In this document: in pieces, positions 33,255 to 43,547 of the stretch
Position numbering within the stretch: position 1 is the first letter of the stretch
How the letters are laid out: each line of letters begins with the position of its first letter
Source of the DNA: Hsuehochloa calcarea
Taxonomy: Eukaryota > Streptophyta > Magnoliopsida > Poales > Poaceae
DNA length: 64,000 bases
Assembly (NCBI GenBank): GCA_036346395.1
Contig: CM070604.1
Span: forward strand, 31,213,662-31,277,661
Direction of reading: 5' to 3'
Position numbers and translations under genes: made by a program
The notes under the pieces: model-generated
Database searches by the model: none
Seen by the model: only the letters and a program-made list of their open reading frames with translations
Told to the model about the DNA's origin: nothing

Positions 33255-33660
33255 GTAAATTCGATACTGCATCAGTTACATTTGATTACGGAGCTTCGCA
33301 TCGTTTGTTTAAAATTTTGCAACTAAGAACAAATTGGAAGTTATGCCTCTTAAGCGTACTCTGTTAGTCGATCGCTGGAGCGAGCTAAGTTCTAATGTGG
33401 GTTGTTTTAGGGGCTAAGTTACTCATATTTGGAGTTGAGTTTCTAGCTAACCTAATTATTCTAGGCACCCAAACCATAGATGTCATCCTTGGCATGGATT
33501 GGTTAACCAAGCACAAAGCCGTGCTAGATTGTGGCGAAGAGCCGTTACAATCGAGGATACCAAAGGAAACAAAGTGGAGTTTCTAGCTACCTCGGTCGTA
33601 ATGGACATCGCTTGTCAATAGCATGAGGATTGTCGCTTTGGAAGATGTGCCGTTGTTGGG
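33255..33660 (+). pseudogene. INT3 protease
   Basis: D-Y-G again at the active site (33284-33292). The open piece 33395-33586 contains VILGMDWLTKHKAVLDCG, then a frameshift. Confidence 0.75.
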
Positions 33661-34290
33661 AGTATCGGATGTGTTTCGGAAGAGTTACGGGAATGCCACG
33701 GATCGTGACATCGAGTTCGTTATCGACTTAGTGCGGGAACAACACCACTCTCGAAGAGACCTTATCGGATGCCGGTAGATGAGTTAGTAGAAATGAAGAA
33801 GCAAATAGAAGAACTTTTGGAGAAAGGTTTTGTGAGGCCTAGTTCGTCACCATGGGGAGCGCCGATTTTGTTCGTCAAAAGAAAGATGGAAGCATGAGAA
33901 TGTGCATCGACTACGGTCTCTCAATGAAGTCACCATTAAGAACAAGTATCCATTGCCGGATAGATGATCTGTTTGATCGGATGAAAGGAGCGGAGTGTTC
34001 TCGAAGATCGATCTGCGATCGAGTTACCACCGATTGAAGATTTGCCCTAAGGATGTACCTAAGACCGCTTTCTCAGCAGCGATGCGGACATTATGAGTTC
34101 CTAGTCATGTCCTTTGGTGCGACTAATGCCCTGCTTATTTCATGAACATGATGAATAAGGTATTCATGGAATATTTGGATAAATTTGTAGTTGTATTCAT
34201 CGATGATATCTTGGTTTACTCCAAGTCGGAAGAAGAACATCTTTGAGCATTTGAGGTTAATCCTAGAAGCTCGAGAGAACATCGGTTGTA
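33660..34290 (+). pseudogene. INT3 reverse transcriptase, frameshifted
   Basis: Short pieces only: KKDGSMRMCIDY near 33880-33915 and the FIDD region near 34195-34215 in another frame. The most broken RT of the three units. Confidence 0.75.
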
Positions 34291-34429
34291 TGCTAAGTTT
34301 AGCAAGTGCGACTTACGGAAGAAGGAAGTGGATTTCCTTGGTCATGTGATGGCAATTGCGAGAGTAGCATTGACCCGTAAAGTGAAAGCGATATTACAGG
34401 GAGCGACCCAAGGCATCACCTTGATTCGC

Positions 34430-34980
34430 GATTTCTTGGGATTGGCGAGGATATTATCGCCGTTTTATTGAAGGATTCTCGTCAATTGCTAAACCTCTTA
34501 CGCAATTGTTGAAGAAAGAAAAAAGTTTACGGACTGACTGTGAAGAAAGTTTCCAAGAGTTGAAGAAGTGCGACTTGGCCCGATCTTGATTTTGCGGATA
34601 TTCGCAAGGATTTTGATATCTATTGTGATGCATCGCGTCAAGGATTAGGATGTGTCTGATGCAAGAAGGAAGAGGCATCGCGTATCGTCAAAGCGATTAA
34701 GGCCTCATGAAGAAATTATCCTACTCATGATCTAGAATTAGCGGCGATAGTGCATGCTTTGAAGATTTAGCGTCATTACCTCATCGATGTCATTGCGAGA
34801 TATACACAGATCATAAAAGCTTGAAATATATTTTCACTCGATCGGACTGAATATGAGGCAGAGAAGATGGTGGAGTTAATAAAGGATTATAATCTTGGAA
34901 TTCATTACCATCTGGTAAAGCCAATGTTATCGCCGATGCTTTGGCCGTAAGAGCCATTGCAATGCTTTGGAAGTGAAAGA
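34430..34980 (+). pseudogene. INT3 RNase H, frameshifted
   Basis: Same fragments as in INT1 and INT2, at 34595-34960. Confidence 0.68.
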
Positions 34981-35199
34981 GCTTTGTTCGAACTTCAAGA
35001 GGAATTCAGTGAAGCTAAGTAGTATCGATGGATTTTGGCAAATTTAGAAGTGCGATCTACTTTGGAGAAGCGATTCGCGGCTCGGTAGAAAGACTCGAGA
35101 TCTCAGACATCAAGAAGAAGATGGCGAAGGAAGTTCAAGGACTTCACGGTGGATGATCGGGACATCTTGTGGATCAATGAGCGTATCGTGTTCGGATAT

Positions 35200-35880
35200 T
35201 GATGGTTTGAGGCGGCTAATTTTAAAGGAGGCCCATGACTCGAGGTATTCGATTCACCACGGTAGTACTAAGATGTATCGGGATGTTAAGAATAAATTTT
35301 GGTGGCCAAACCTAAGCGAGGCGTCGCGAGTTCGTTGCCTTGTGCGACGTTTGTCGAAGGTAAAGCGAGCATCGAGACCAAAGTGCTGTTGCAACCTTTG
35401 AAGATTCGAAATGGAAGTGGGAAGAAATCGGAATGGATTTCATTACGGTTTACCCAAGACTCAATCGGGTTGCGATTCGATTTGGGTAATAGTGGACCGT
35501 CTCACTAAAGTGGCCCATTTCTGCGGTCAAAACCACATACTCGGAGATCGTCTGCGGTGTATATGTCAAGAATTATCGGTTTGCATGGTGTGCCCAAGAA
35601 GATAGTGTCGGATCGAGGATCTCGGTTCACCTCCGTTTTGGCATAGTCTGCGAGAAGCCCTTGGGACTCATCGAATTTGATCTTGCATATCATCCCAGAC
35701 GGATGGACGGACCGAAAGGGTCAATCGGATACTAGAAGATATGTTGAGAGCACGTGCTCTAGCAAATGCTACCGTTGGGATAAGAGTTTACCTTATGCGA
35801 GTTCTCGTACAATAACGACTATCAAGCGATCTGCAAATGTCACCGTTTGCGGCTTTGTATGGTCGCTCTGCGAACCCGTT
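35200..35880 (+). pseudogene. INT3 integrase, frameshifted
   Basis: Zinc-binding part near 35270-35400; WKWEEIGMDF and GCDSIWVIVDRL near 35411-35510; the DG-TERVNRILEDML region near 35700-35745 has the Glu codon GAA intact, but CAG-to-CGG changes Gln to Arg just before it. Confidence 0.75.
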
Positions 35881-36029
35881 GAGCTGGTGAAACCGCTGAG
35901 CGTCACGGTCTTTGGTCGGATATTATTCAAGAAGCGAGAAAAGCAAGTGTCCATGATCGGAGAAAGATTAAAGATAGCTCGATCGAGCGCGGAAGAGTTA
36001 TCACGAGCAATCGTCGTCGCGATCTCGAT

Positions 36030-36478
36030 TTTGAGTCGAAAGATTTTGTGTATCTTGATTCGCCCCTCGGAGGTGTGAAAAGGTTCCACGCCAAAGGAAA
36101 CTTGCCCCTCGGTATGTTGGTCCGTTCAAGATTTTGGAGCGCCGTGGAGAAGTGGCTTATCGATTGGGCGCCCCAATCGCTAGCCGGAGTACATGATGTC
36201 TTCCGTCTCACGGTGAAGAAGTGTCTTCGTGTACGGAAGAAAAAGCAGTTGGATTGATTGAACTAAAGAACACCTCACCTACAAGGAAGCGGCGGTCAAG
36301 ATTACGGATGTCGCAGCGCGCGCACGAAGCAAGACCGTTCGTTTACGCAAAGTCGATGGAGTAACCACTCGGAAGGAGAAACAGCGTGGGAGCGTGAAGA
36401 AGAGTTGAAAGCCGAGTTCCTAGCCTTTTCTCTAGCTAGCTTTGAATCTCGGGTCGAGATTCCATTAAGGGGAAGGTT
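36030..36478 (+). pseudogene. INT3 integrase C-terminus, chromodomain-like tail and PPT
   Basis: Same order as in INT1. The PPT TTAAGGGGAAGG abuts LTR D. Confidence 0.65.
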
Positions 36479-39400
36479 TGTAACATCCCAAATTTTGAGC
36501 TTTGAAATCCTTTAATTTAGTTAGTAGGAAGAAAATTCACCATCTGGATTTATTTGAATTTAATTTAAAAGCTTAATATTGGACTTTGGGTAACAAACAA
36601 TATAATATGAATAATTCCAACATGGACAATAGTCAAAACTATTTTTATTGGATTCTATGAGCTTGGTTGTATTTTCTAGAATTTTACGAATTTTTCTAAG
36701 CTCATTTGCTATTTTCCATTGCTTATTTGGATTTACGGTATTTTCTTAAAAGAAAAGCTATTTTAAATCTCCAAATAGTAGTTGGGCGAAATCCTTGGCC
36801 CGATCCTGTTCATCTCGGCCCGATCCTTCGTGGCGTCCGTCTGCATTGGGCGCTTGGATCTCCGCAGCGCGCGTCTCTCTCTCCACGCGCTCGTTAAACC
36901 TCGGTAGTTGGATCGCGGCGGGCGATCGGATCTCCGCCTCTCTGCGCGCCTCGCCTTCTCTCGGCGTGTGGGCCGCCGAGGTCATCGTCCCGAACCGTTC
37001 TTCTTCGTCTCGCGTGAGCGCGCGTCCGCCATTTTTGCGTCGCCGAGCTCCGTCAAACAAGTTCGCAAGCGGCCCGATTCTTCGCGCAGACGGCGCCTTC
37101 TAAAAGCCCTCTCGTCCGGACTCTTTCAAACACTTTTGAGTTCAAATCATTCTTTGCTATCCGTTTTCTTGGCGTTCGTTTGGACTCCGTTAAACCCCAC
37201 CGCCATCTCGCCACCCAGTCCACCCGGGGCCTACAAATAGGTCCCGAGGATCGCCACACCTCCGTTTACGGATCCGCCAACCACCTCACCCCAAGAGCCC
37301 TAGAGCGCGCGGTTTAGGATTTGGGTTTGGTCACGAAACCCTAAAAACTTCAATTGCGCGCCGCGGTGGCGCCGCCTCCGTGGGCCGTCGCCAAGTCCGC
37401 CGTCCCAGACCTACCTCCGGCTACCACCCACGCCGCTGGACCTCACCGGATAGCCACCGACAAAACCCGAACGCCTCGCGCGCCGAGCTCGCCGCCGCCA
37501 CCTCCGTCGTCCTCTTGTGCCTAGACCGGTACCAAAGGTTCGCATCGAGTGAGCTTCCGGCGGTGCCACTCACTCTCCGGCGATCACCGCGGCCGCCGTT
37601 GCGGTCCGTCGAGCCGCCGCCGCGCCGCCGTCGTCGTCCGTGGCGTGGAGCCGTCGGCCGACCACCTCGCCTCTCCGTGCGTGCGTGTCGACTACGTGGC
37701 GCGCGTCGGCGCCACACGCCGCGCGCGCGCCGGCTCGGCCGACCAGATCCTCGAGGCTCGGTGGACTGGTCCACCGTGGGCCGTGTCACGGCGTGTGGGC
37801 CCACACGTTAGGATTTCTTTATTTATATTTTCCGGTTTTCGGGTGACGTCATGCTGATGTCATGCTTGCGCATTAATCCGATTTTTCTTTTGAGAAATAA
37901 TTCGGAATTCCAATAAATCCTATTTTTAGGGTTTTCTTTTGTTCCAAACTTTGGAACCTCATAACTTTTGCATCCTAACTCCAAATCCATCCATTCAAAT
38001 TTCTAAATTTGTATAAAATCAAGATCTATTTATTGGAGATTTTTAATTATTTTATGGGAGTTAATTGCTTCTGTTATTTATTTATTCTTGTTGTTTGCTT
38101 TGTTGCGAGTAGACTTGACGATATACGGAGGTTTGAGGAAGAAGGAGCTTTCCAAGACCAAGACCAGCACCTGAACCTATTCCAAGGCAAGCTATACCCT
38201 TGACCATCTTGATTCCCAGTTTGCTAAAAGTATTTTAATTCAAATTACTGCATCTTAATTCAAGTATTTATTTAAATGTTTTGGGTGTAGTAGTTAATTC
38301 CATATTGTTATGCCTTCCTTGTATAATTGTTATGCCTTGATCCTTTGTCACCCTAGTTGATATTTAGTTGGTAAATATTGTAGCACCAGCGTGGGTTGGT
38401 TAGTGCGATTAGATTGCTTAGCCATGCCACGAATCACCATGTCATGTGAGGCTGCGGTTATTAAACTGACTAAGTGAATATGCAATCTGTGTGGTAAAAT
38501 CTGTGTGTCTTGTGTCTTTGTTATGGCATGTGTTGCACTTAATCAATCTGGGTGGTAAAAGGATTTAGGCGAGGCATGTGGTGGATCTTGTGTGAAATGG
38601 TGGGTATGTGAGCTGTGTGCATGGGAGCTAATCATGTGGCATAGTTAGCAAATGGTAGTCTTGCCTTGGTCAATTAAGGACCTCACCATGTGTGCCATTG
38701 AACTGAGCCTATCTGTACAACCACATATACATTTTGAGACAGGCCTAGCATAGTGCGATCGGATCCGAAATGCTTTGTTATGGTTAGTGCTAGCTACACT
38801 AATTATATCTTGTGGGTAAAGTGTACAACTCTGCGAGTATAATAAAATCTATTCGAATAGCGCGTCATGATCATGGGCATGCTCGGGAATTTCACACTAG
38901 GGGTAGTTTTTCGTAAAACTGTGTGGGGAGGGAGCTGTGTGATATAAATCATCTGGCTATGTGAATAATCGGTTTAGGCGTATGCGTCTTTGTGAAATCA
39001 ATTATCAAATTATTGTTATCTAATTGTTTTACCTGTTATCAATGTATATTTATTATTCAATTGCAAACATTGCATTTATGCAAAAGAACCATCGAATGCC
39101 TTTCCCTTGTAAAAAGCCAGCATGTATATATATATTGCATCTATGTGGTGTGGCTTGCGAGTACGGTGTGTACTCACGCTTGTTTTGACGAATCAAGCAG
39201 AAGAGGAGGAGTCTTCACCAGCTTTCGAGGAGGAGTTTATCGAAGGTGCCTAATCGCGAGGTCTTGACCCCAGTCGGTTGCCTGTGGTGAATCGATGGGG
39301 TGCCACTGCCGTTTATGTTTCCGCTGCTTTATTTCTCTGTTAGCCCTGCGTGGCTTAAATAAATGTAAACTCGTAGTAAGGTCAAACCTTTATTTATTTA

Positions 39401-39526
39401 TCGTTTATGCTATTATTCGCTGGTGTGGATCGATATCCACCTTTGTTAACACTGTGTGCACTAGCGTGATCCTGGACTGGTGCACGAAACACAGAGGATT
39501 CCGAATCGGAATTTTGGGATCCGACA
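36479..39526 (+). repeat. CHR-A LTR D (3048 bp)
   Basis: Its first part carries the same small losses as LTR B and LTR C, but the last ~300 bp before SIRE-B sequence keeps the full form (for example GACCCCAGTCGG, GCCTGTGG and ATTCCGAATCGG). It ends GATCCGACA followed by CCCTA. No gene. Confidence 0.94.
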
Positions 39527-40524
39527 CCCTAGCCTCCACCTCAACTCCCCCTAAGCCAATTAGGGTTTGAAAGCAACAAAAGAGGTGAAAAACAGCGAGA
39601 GAGAGGGTGCAGCCCCCACCTCCTCCTATTTATAGTGGAGGCCTAGAACTCTCCAGGGTTTGACTCAATTGGGCTCCCGTTAAGGCCCACTAACAAACGG
39701 GTCACACACGCACGGTTCGCAAAGTGTCGTCTTTAACTTTTGACCTAAACCGCTTCACCATGCGCCATGGATTTGCCAATAGGTCACCCTTGTCCATCTT
39801 GTGTCACGCTTGAGTCGTTGACCTCACCCGGCATCGTCGATCGTTCTGGACCTCAACTCTCCAAGTCTAGTCCCGATTCTCCTCACCGTTGACCGTCATT
39901 GACCACCAAGTAACCTGCACAACCATAGACAAGCAAACACGAATTCGGGAACAAGTTCTTCACAACTTGACCCATGTTAGTCAAAACATGCATCATGCAA
40001 ATCATATGCCATGAAACCAATGACTTTGACCTAACAAAACAACATCGCCACGAAGTTGGCCGACGTTCAAGTCAATCTCGGTCTGACCGCTCCATGTGAG
40101 TCGGTCGGACCGCTATAACGGCCGGACCGCTCCTCGTGAGCGGTCGGACCGCCCCTAGGGACTTAGCCGAAATTCATGCCCTCAAATTCCGAAACCTTCT
40201 GGAAATTAAAAACGAATAGAACTTCTTACTGGAGACTCCAAAAATTATGAGACCAAGTGCATTGGGATCCCCTCACTTGCCTACAACACCTATTTTTGGC
40301 CCAGCTCGTTTTGACCACTTTTAGGTCACAGCCGGTCCGACCGCCGCACATGGCCGGTCCGACCGATTTGGGACCGGTCGGACCGCCGATGCTAGGACCG
40401 GTCGGACCGCCCGCCGAGAATGCTCAGTAGCTTTGTCGAAAACTCGTGAAACGACAAACCGTAAACACCATTGCCAATTGTCACATCATCCTAAGATCTG
40501 GAGCATATTCCCATGATATCCACA
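39527..40524 (-). repeat. SIRE-B 5' LTR, right part (with CCCTA duplication 39527-39531)
   Basis: It matches 3139-4118 of the other LTR, including the TATA-like site (39626-39635) and palindrome cluster 2 (40076-40413). It ends GATATCCACA next to GTTCG of SIRE-A. No gene. Confidence 0.94.
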
Positions 40525-41546
40525 GTTCGCGGTTCGATTTTTCCAGAGAGCACCCTTTTTAGGGACTTAGCCGATTTCTCGAAGTGCGGAAGTTCCGCCA
40601 TGATACGAGCGGAAGTTCCAATTATCGGTTGCTCCGAAATGTTTGCGGTTCGTTTTTTCCAGAGAGTACCCTTTTTAGGGACTTAGCCATTTTCGCAAGT
40701 GCGGTAGTTCCGCCATGGAATGAGAGGATCTTCCGATTATCGGAAGAACCGAACTTTAGTTGGCGGAAGTTTCGCACATAAATCCAACGGCTATATCAGA
40801 GCATTTAATGCCTTTGTAATGGCCGCATCGATGCACTCGATTGAAGAGCGGAAGTTCCGCACATTACACGGCGGAAGTTCCGATTTCCCTGATTGTTCTG
40901 AATTTTTTGTATAACGGTTATATTTGGTTGTGAGGGGTATAAATGCACCCCCACCAGCTCAAGGTCATGCTGCTGAGCATTCATTCAATACATTTGAGCT
41001 TTGAGCACTCCTCTCACTCCTCATTTACTCTCTTTGCACACATTTGTGAGGTTGTGAGCAAAACCAAGAGCATTGCATTTTAGTTGATCCTTTGGCTCTT
41101 GATTGCCGTCAAGTGAAGGTCAAGGTCTATTCTCTTGGTGCTTGTCGGCACCTAGACGACTTGGCAGAGGTTGCGCGGTGATCTCTTCAAGAAGTTTGTG
41201 AAGAGACCCGACGCCGGTTGTGATTGGTCGGTGTTCACCAACTCCGTAGAGGAGGAAGAACAACCAAGTGATTACGAGGGAAGGCTTAATTTGTGGAGCC
41301 GGCTTGATCGAGTCAAGCTTCCTCAACGTGGACTAGTGAAGATCGACAAATCTTCGATACCACGAGAAAAACCTCTTTGTCCTTATGCGGTTATTTCTTA
41401 TCTTTACTTATTGCATTTAATTTTGTAGAACATAGCTTGTAATAGATAGCTTTGCTTAGTGTATCTTGATATATTGAGTAAATTGATCTAGAAATTTTAG
41501 AAATCTCCTATTCACCCCCCTCTGGTCGGTTATCCTTGATCCTACA
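40525..41546 (+). repeat. SIRE-A 5' LTR, second part (with GTTCG duplication 40525-40529)
   Basis: It resumes at CGGTTCGATTTTTCC exactly where 2316 stopped and matches 61467-62484. It contains GGAA-N-TTCC motifs at about 40583-40890 and a TATAAAT box at 40938-40944 in GGGGTATAAATGCACC. Short ORFs in it are not genes. Confidence 0.95.
40938..40944 (+). promoter_or_regulatory. TATA box of the SIRE-A 5' LTR
   Basis: TATAAAT, duplicated at 61876-61882 in the 3' LTR and followed by a C-rich stretch. The likely LTR promoter. Confidence 0.65.
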
Positions 41547-41548
41547 AG

Positions 41549-41560
41549 TGGTATCAGAGC
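41549..41560 (+). other. SIRE-A primer-binding site (initiator Met tRNA)
   Basis: TGGTATCAGAGC, two bases after the LTR end CCTACA. Confidence 0.95.
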
Positions 41561-41600
41561 TTGGTCTCTCTAATTTTAGACTTAACCGTCTAGGAGAGAA

Positions 41601-43275
41601 ATGATGGCTAGTGAGGGTATGTCAATAGGCAAGGATCCTCTATTTGATGGATCAAATTATGCTTATTGGAAAATTAGAATGTCAATTTATTTAAAGGCCA
41701 TGAGCCCAAGCATATGGAGAATTGTGAGTGAAGGTTTTGTTATGGCACTTGATCCCACACACCCCACGGATCAAGGCAGGCGGAACTCTCACCTCAATGC
41801 TCAAGCGATGAACGCTCTCTTTGGAGCTTTAAACGCGGATGAGTTCAATCGAGTGAGCAACCTTGAAACCGCTCATGAGATATGGACTACGCTCTCTGAA
41901 ATTCATGAGGGCACATCCACGGTTAAAGAAGCCAAATTGCATAGGCTTAGGATCAAATATGAGACATTTACAATGTTGCCTCAAGAAAGCATCACCGAGA
42001 TGTATTCTAGACTTAACAACATTGTAAATGAGCTCAAGGGTCTTGGTAATAATTTGCTTGACATTGATGTTGTGCGCAAGATGCTTAGGGGAAATGTTGG
42101 TGACATTGTTTCTCAACTCTCCCGAGTTGCCGAGAATGACACCAACTGGGCTTTTGGGAAATCTCATCACAAATGAGCTTTACAAGAAAGACAAAGAAGA
42201 GCTCATGGAGTCAACATCTTCAAGGAAAAAAGTTACCGCTTTTAAGGCAAAAGCAGAATCAAGTGATGAAGAAGATGAAGATGAAGATTCCGAAGAGGAA
42301 TTTGCTCTCCTTGTGAGGAGAATGAAGAAGTTCATGAGGAGACATCCTCATCGAAGCTTCAATTTTGATAAGATTGCAAAAGGGCAATCATCAAATGAAA
42401 AGAAGCGCTATAGCAACATTCGTTGCTATGAGTGTGATGAGAAGGGTCACATTGTCTCTCATTGCCCAACCAAGAAGGACGACAAGGGCAAGTCATCAAA
42501 GAAGAGAGAATTCAATGGTAAGAAGAAGCTTTTCAAGAAGCTCCACAAGGATGGCAAGAATGAAGTCCATATCGGAGAATGGGACTCCGACAAGGAGTAT
42601 AGGAATTCCGACTCCCACTCCGATATTGAGGGGTCCTCCAAGAAGAGAGGACTTGTCGGTATTACTATCAAGGAGGCTCTATCGCTATTTTCAACTCCTA
42701 CTTGCTTTATGGGAAAAGGAGAAAAGGTAAAATCTCTTGATAATGAAGAACCCTCCTATGATGAGCTCATGGATATGCTTGAAGAATTAAATGAATATCT
42801 TGGAAAGGAAAAAGCTAAATTTAGAGTCTTAAAGAAAGAACACATGTCCTTAAAGATCTCTTATGATGAGTTAAAAGAAGCTCATGATTTGCTTATCCAA
42901 GATAAGTCCTACACTAGCATTGGTATTACTTGTGATATTCAAGAAAGAATGCCTAGTGTAAATGTTGCTAGAACTAGCATATCTACTTCTTGCGATGATT
43001 TGCTTGCTATGCCATGTAGCTCAAGTGTTGATTCCAAAATTGAAAATGCTAAATCTTGTGATAAGCTATTTGTAGAGAATAATGAGCTAAAGGAGCAAGT
43101 TACCAAGCTAAGTAAGAGCTTGGAAAGATGTTTCAAGGGAAAATCTACTCTTGATAAGCTTTTGAGTGAGCAAAGGTGCTCATTCAACAAGGAAGGACTT
43201 GGGTATGTGCCCAAGAAAGGTAAGAAACCGGTAAACAAGCCCGTGAGGTTTGTTAATCAAAATGGTAAGTATTGA
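41601..43275 (+). pseudogene. SIRE-A gag, one frameshift
   Basis: The first frame (41601-42176, 191 residues) holds the Ty1/copia Gag N-terminus: GSNYAYWKIRMSIYLKA, then IWTTLSEIHEGTSTVKEAKL and SITEMYSRLNNIVNELKGL. Near 42110-42170 the frame shifts and Gag continues in the frame 42028-43275: LGNLITNELYKKDKEEL, an acidic run, a zinc knuckle CYECDEKGHIVSHC (about 42424-42465), a Lys/Asp-rich stretch and a long probable coiled coil. The segment around the shift looks scrambled relative to copia Gag, so this is probably more than a single-base lesion. Confidence 0.85.
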
Positions 43276-43547
43276 CAAAAATACCAGAAAATAGGACATG
43301 TACAACAAAATTGTCCTATTGGTAGGGTTTCATCGATTGGCTTGTTTGACTCATGCTATATGCTCAAAAAGGCCAAAGATGGAAAAGTAATTGCTAGATT
43401 TGTTGGCACCTCAATTTTAGGTGTTAAGAAGAATGTTATTTGGGTGCCCAAATCATTGATAACTAACCTCCAAGGACCCAAACAAATATGGGTACCTAAA
43501 AGAACTTGATTCCTTTTGTAGGTGAACTACAAGACAAGTGGAAGGCA
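43276..43547 (+). pseudogene. SIRE-A gag-pol linker up to the CHR-B insertion
   Basis: The sequence continues in the gag frame past a TGA (43273-43275) through KYQKIGHVQQNCPIG, a second zinc-knuckle-like piece whose first Cys position is the stop, then VIWVPKSL and KQIWVPKRT, typical of Sirevirus linkers. A stop follows near 43508. The AGGCA duplication (43543-43547) precedes CHR-B, and the protease resumes at 55107. Confidence 0.7.

Larger units (their letters stand above)
10465..39526 (+). mobile_element. CHR-A: tandem array of a Tekay/Del-like chromovirus (4 LTRs, 3 internal regions)
   Basis: LTRs start with TGTAACATCCCAAATTTT at 10465, 19210, 27838 and 36479. Internal regions of about 5.6 kb lie at 13564-19209, 22234-27837 and 30867-36478. 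Only the outermost ends carry a target duplication (CCCTA); the junctions inside are direct LTR-PBS and PPT-LTR joins. So this is one insertion expanded into LTR-INT-LTR-INT-LTR-INT-LTR, not three insertions. Domain order PR-RT-RNH-IN-chromodomain places it in the chromoviruses. The 3-kb LTRs and the Gag suggest the Tekay/Del (RIRE3/RIRE8-like) group. Confidence 0.92.
2317..40524 (-). mobile_element. SIRE-B: Sirevirus-type Ty1/copia element, deletion derivative
   Basis: It lies on the minus strand: 5' LTR on the right (9626-10464 plus 39532-40524), PBS at 9612-9623, gag remnant, protease, RT, RNase H remnant, repeated PPTs, 3' LTR on the left (2317-4118). Ends are TG...CA apart from one changed base at 9626. 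Most of gag and all of integrase are deleted, leaving an internal region of only about 5.5 kb. The CHR-A array splits the 5' LTR. It cannot be autonomous. Confidence 0.92.

Noticed and set aside
10465..39526. Three or four independent chromovirus insertions
   Set aside because: There are no internal target duplications, internal junctions are exact LTR-PBS and PPT-LTR joins, and one CCCTA pair flanks the whole.
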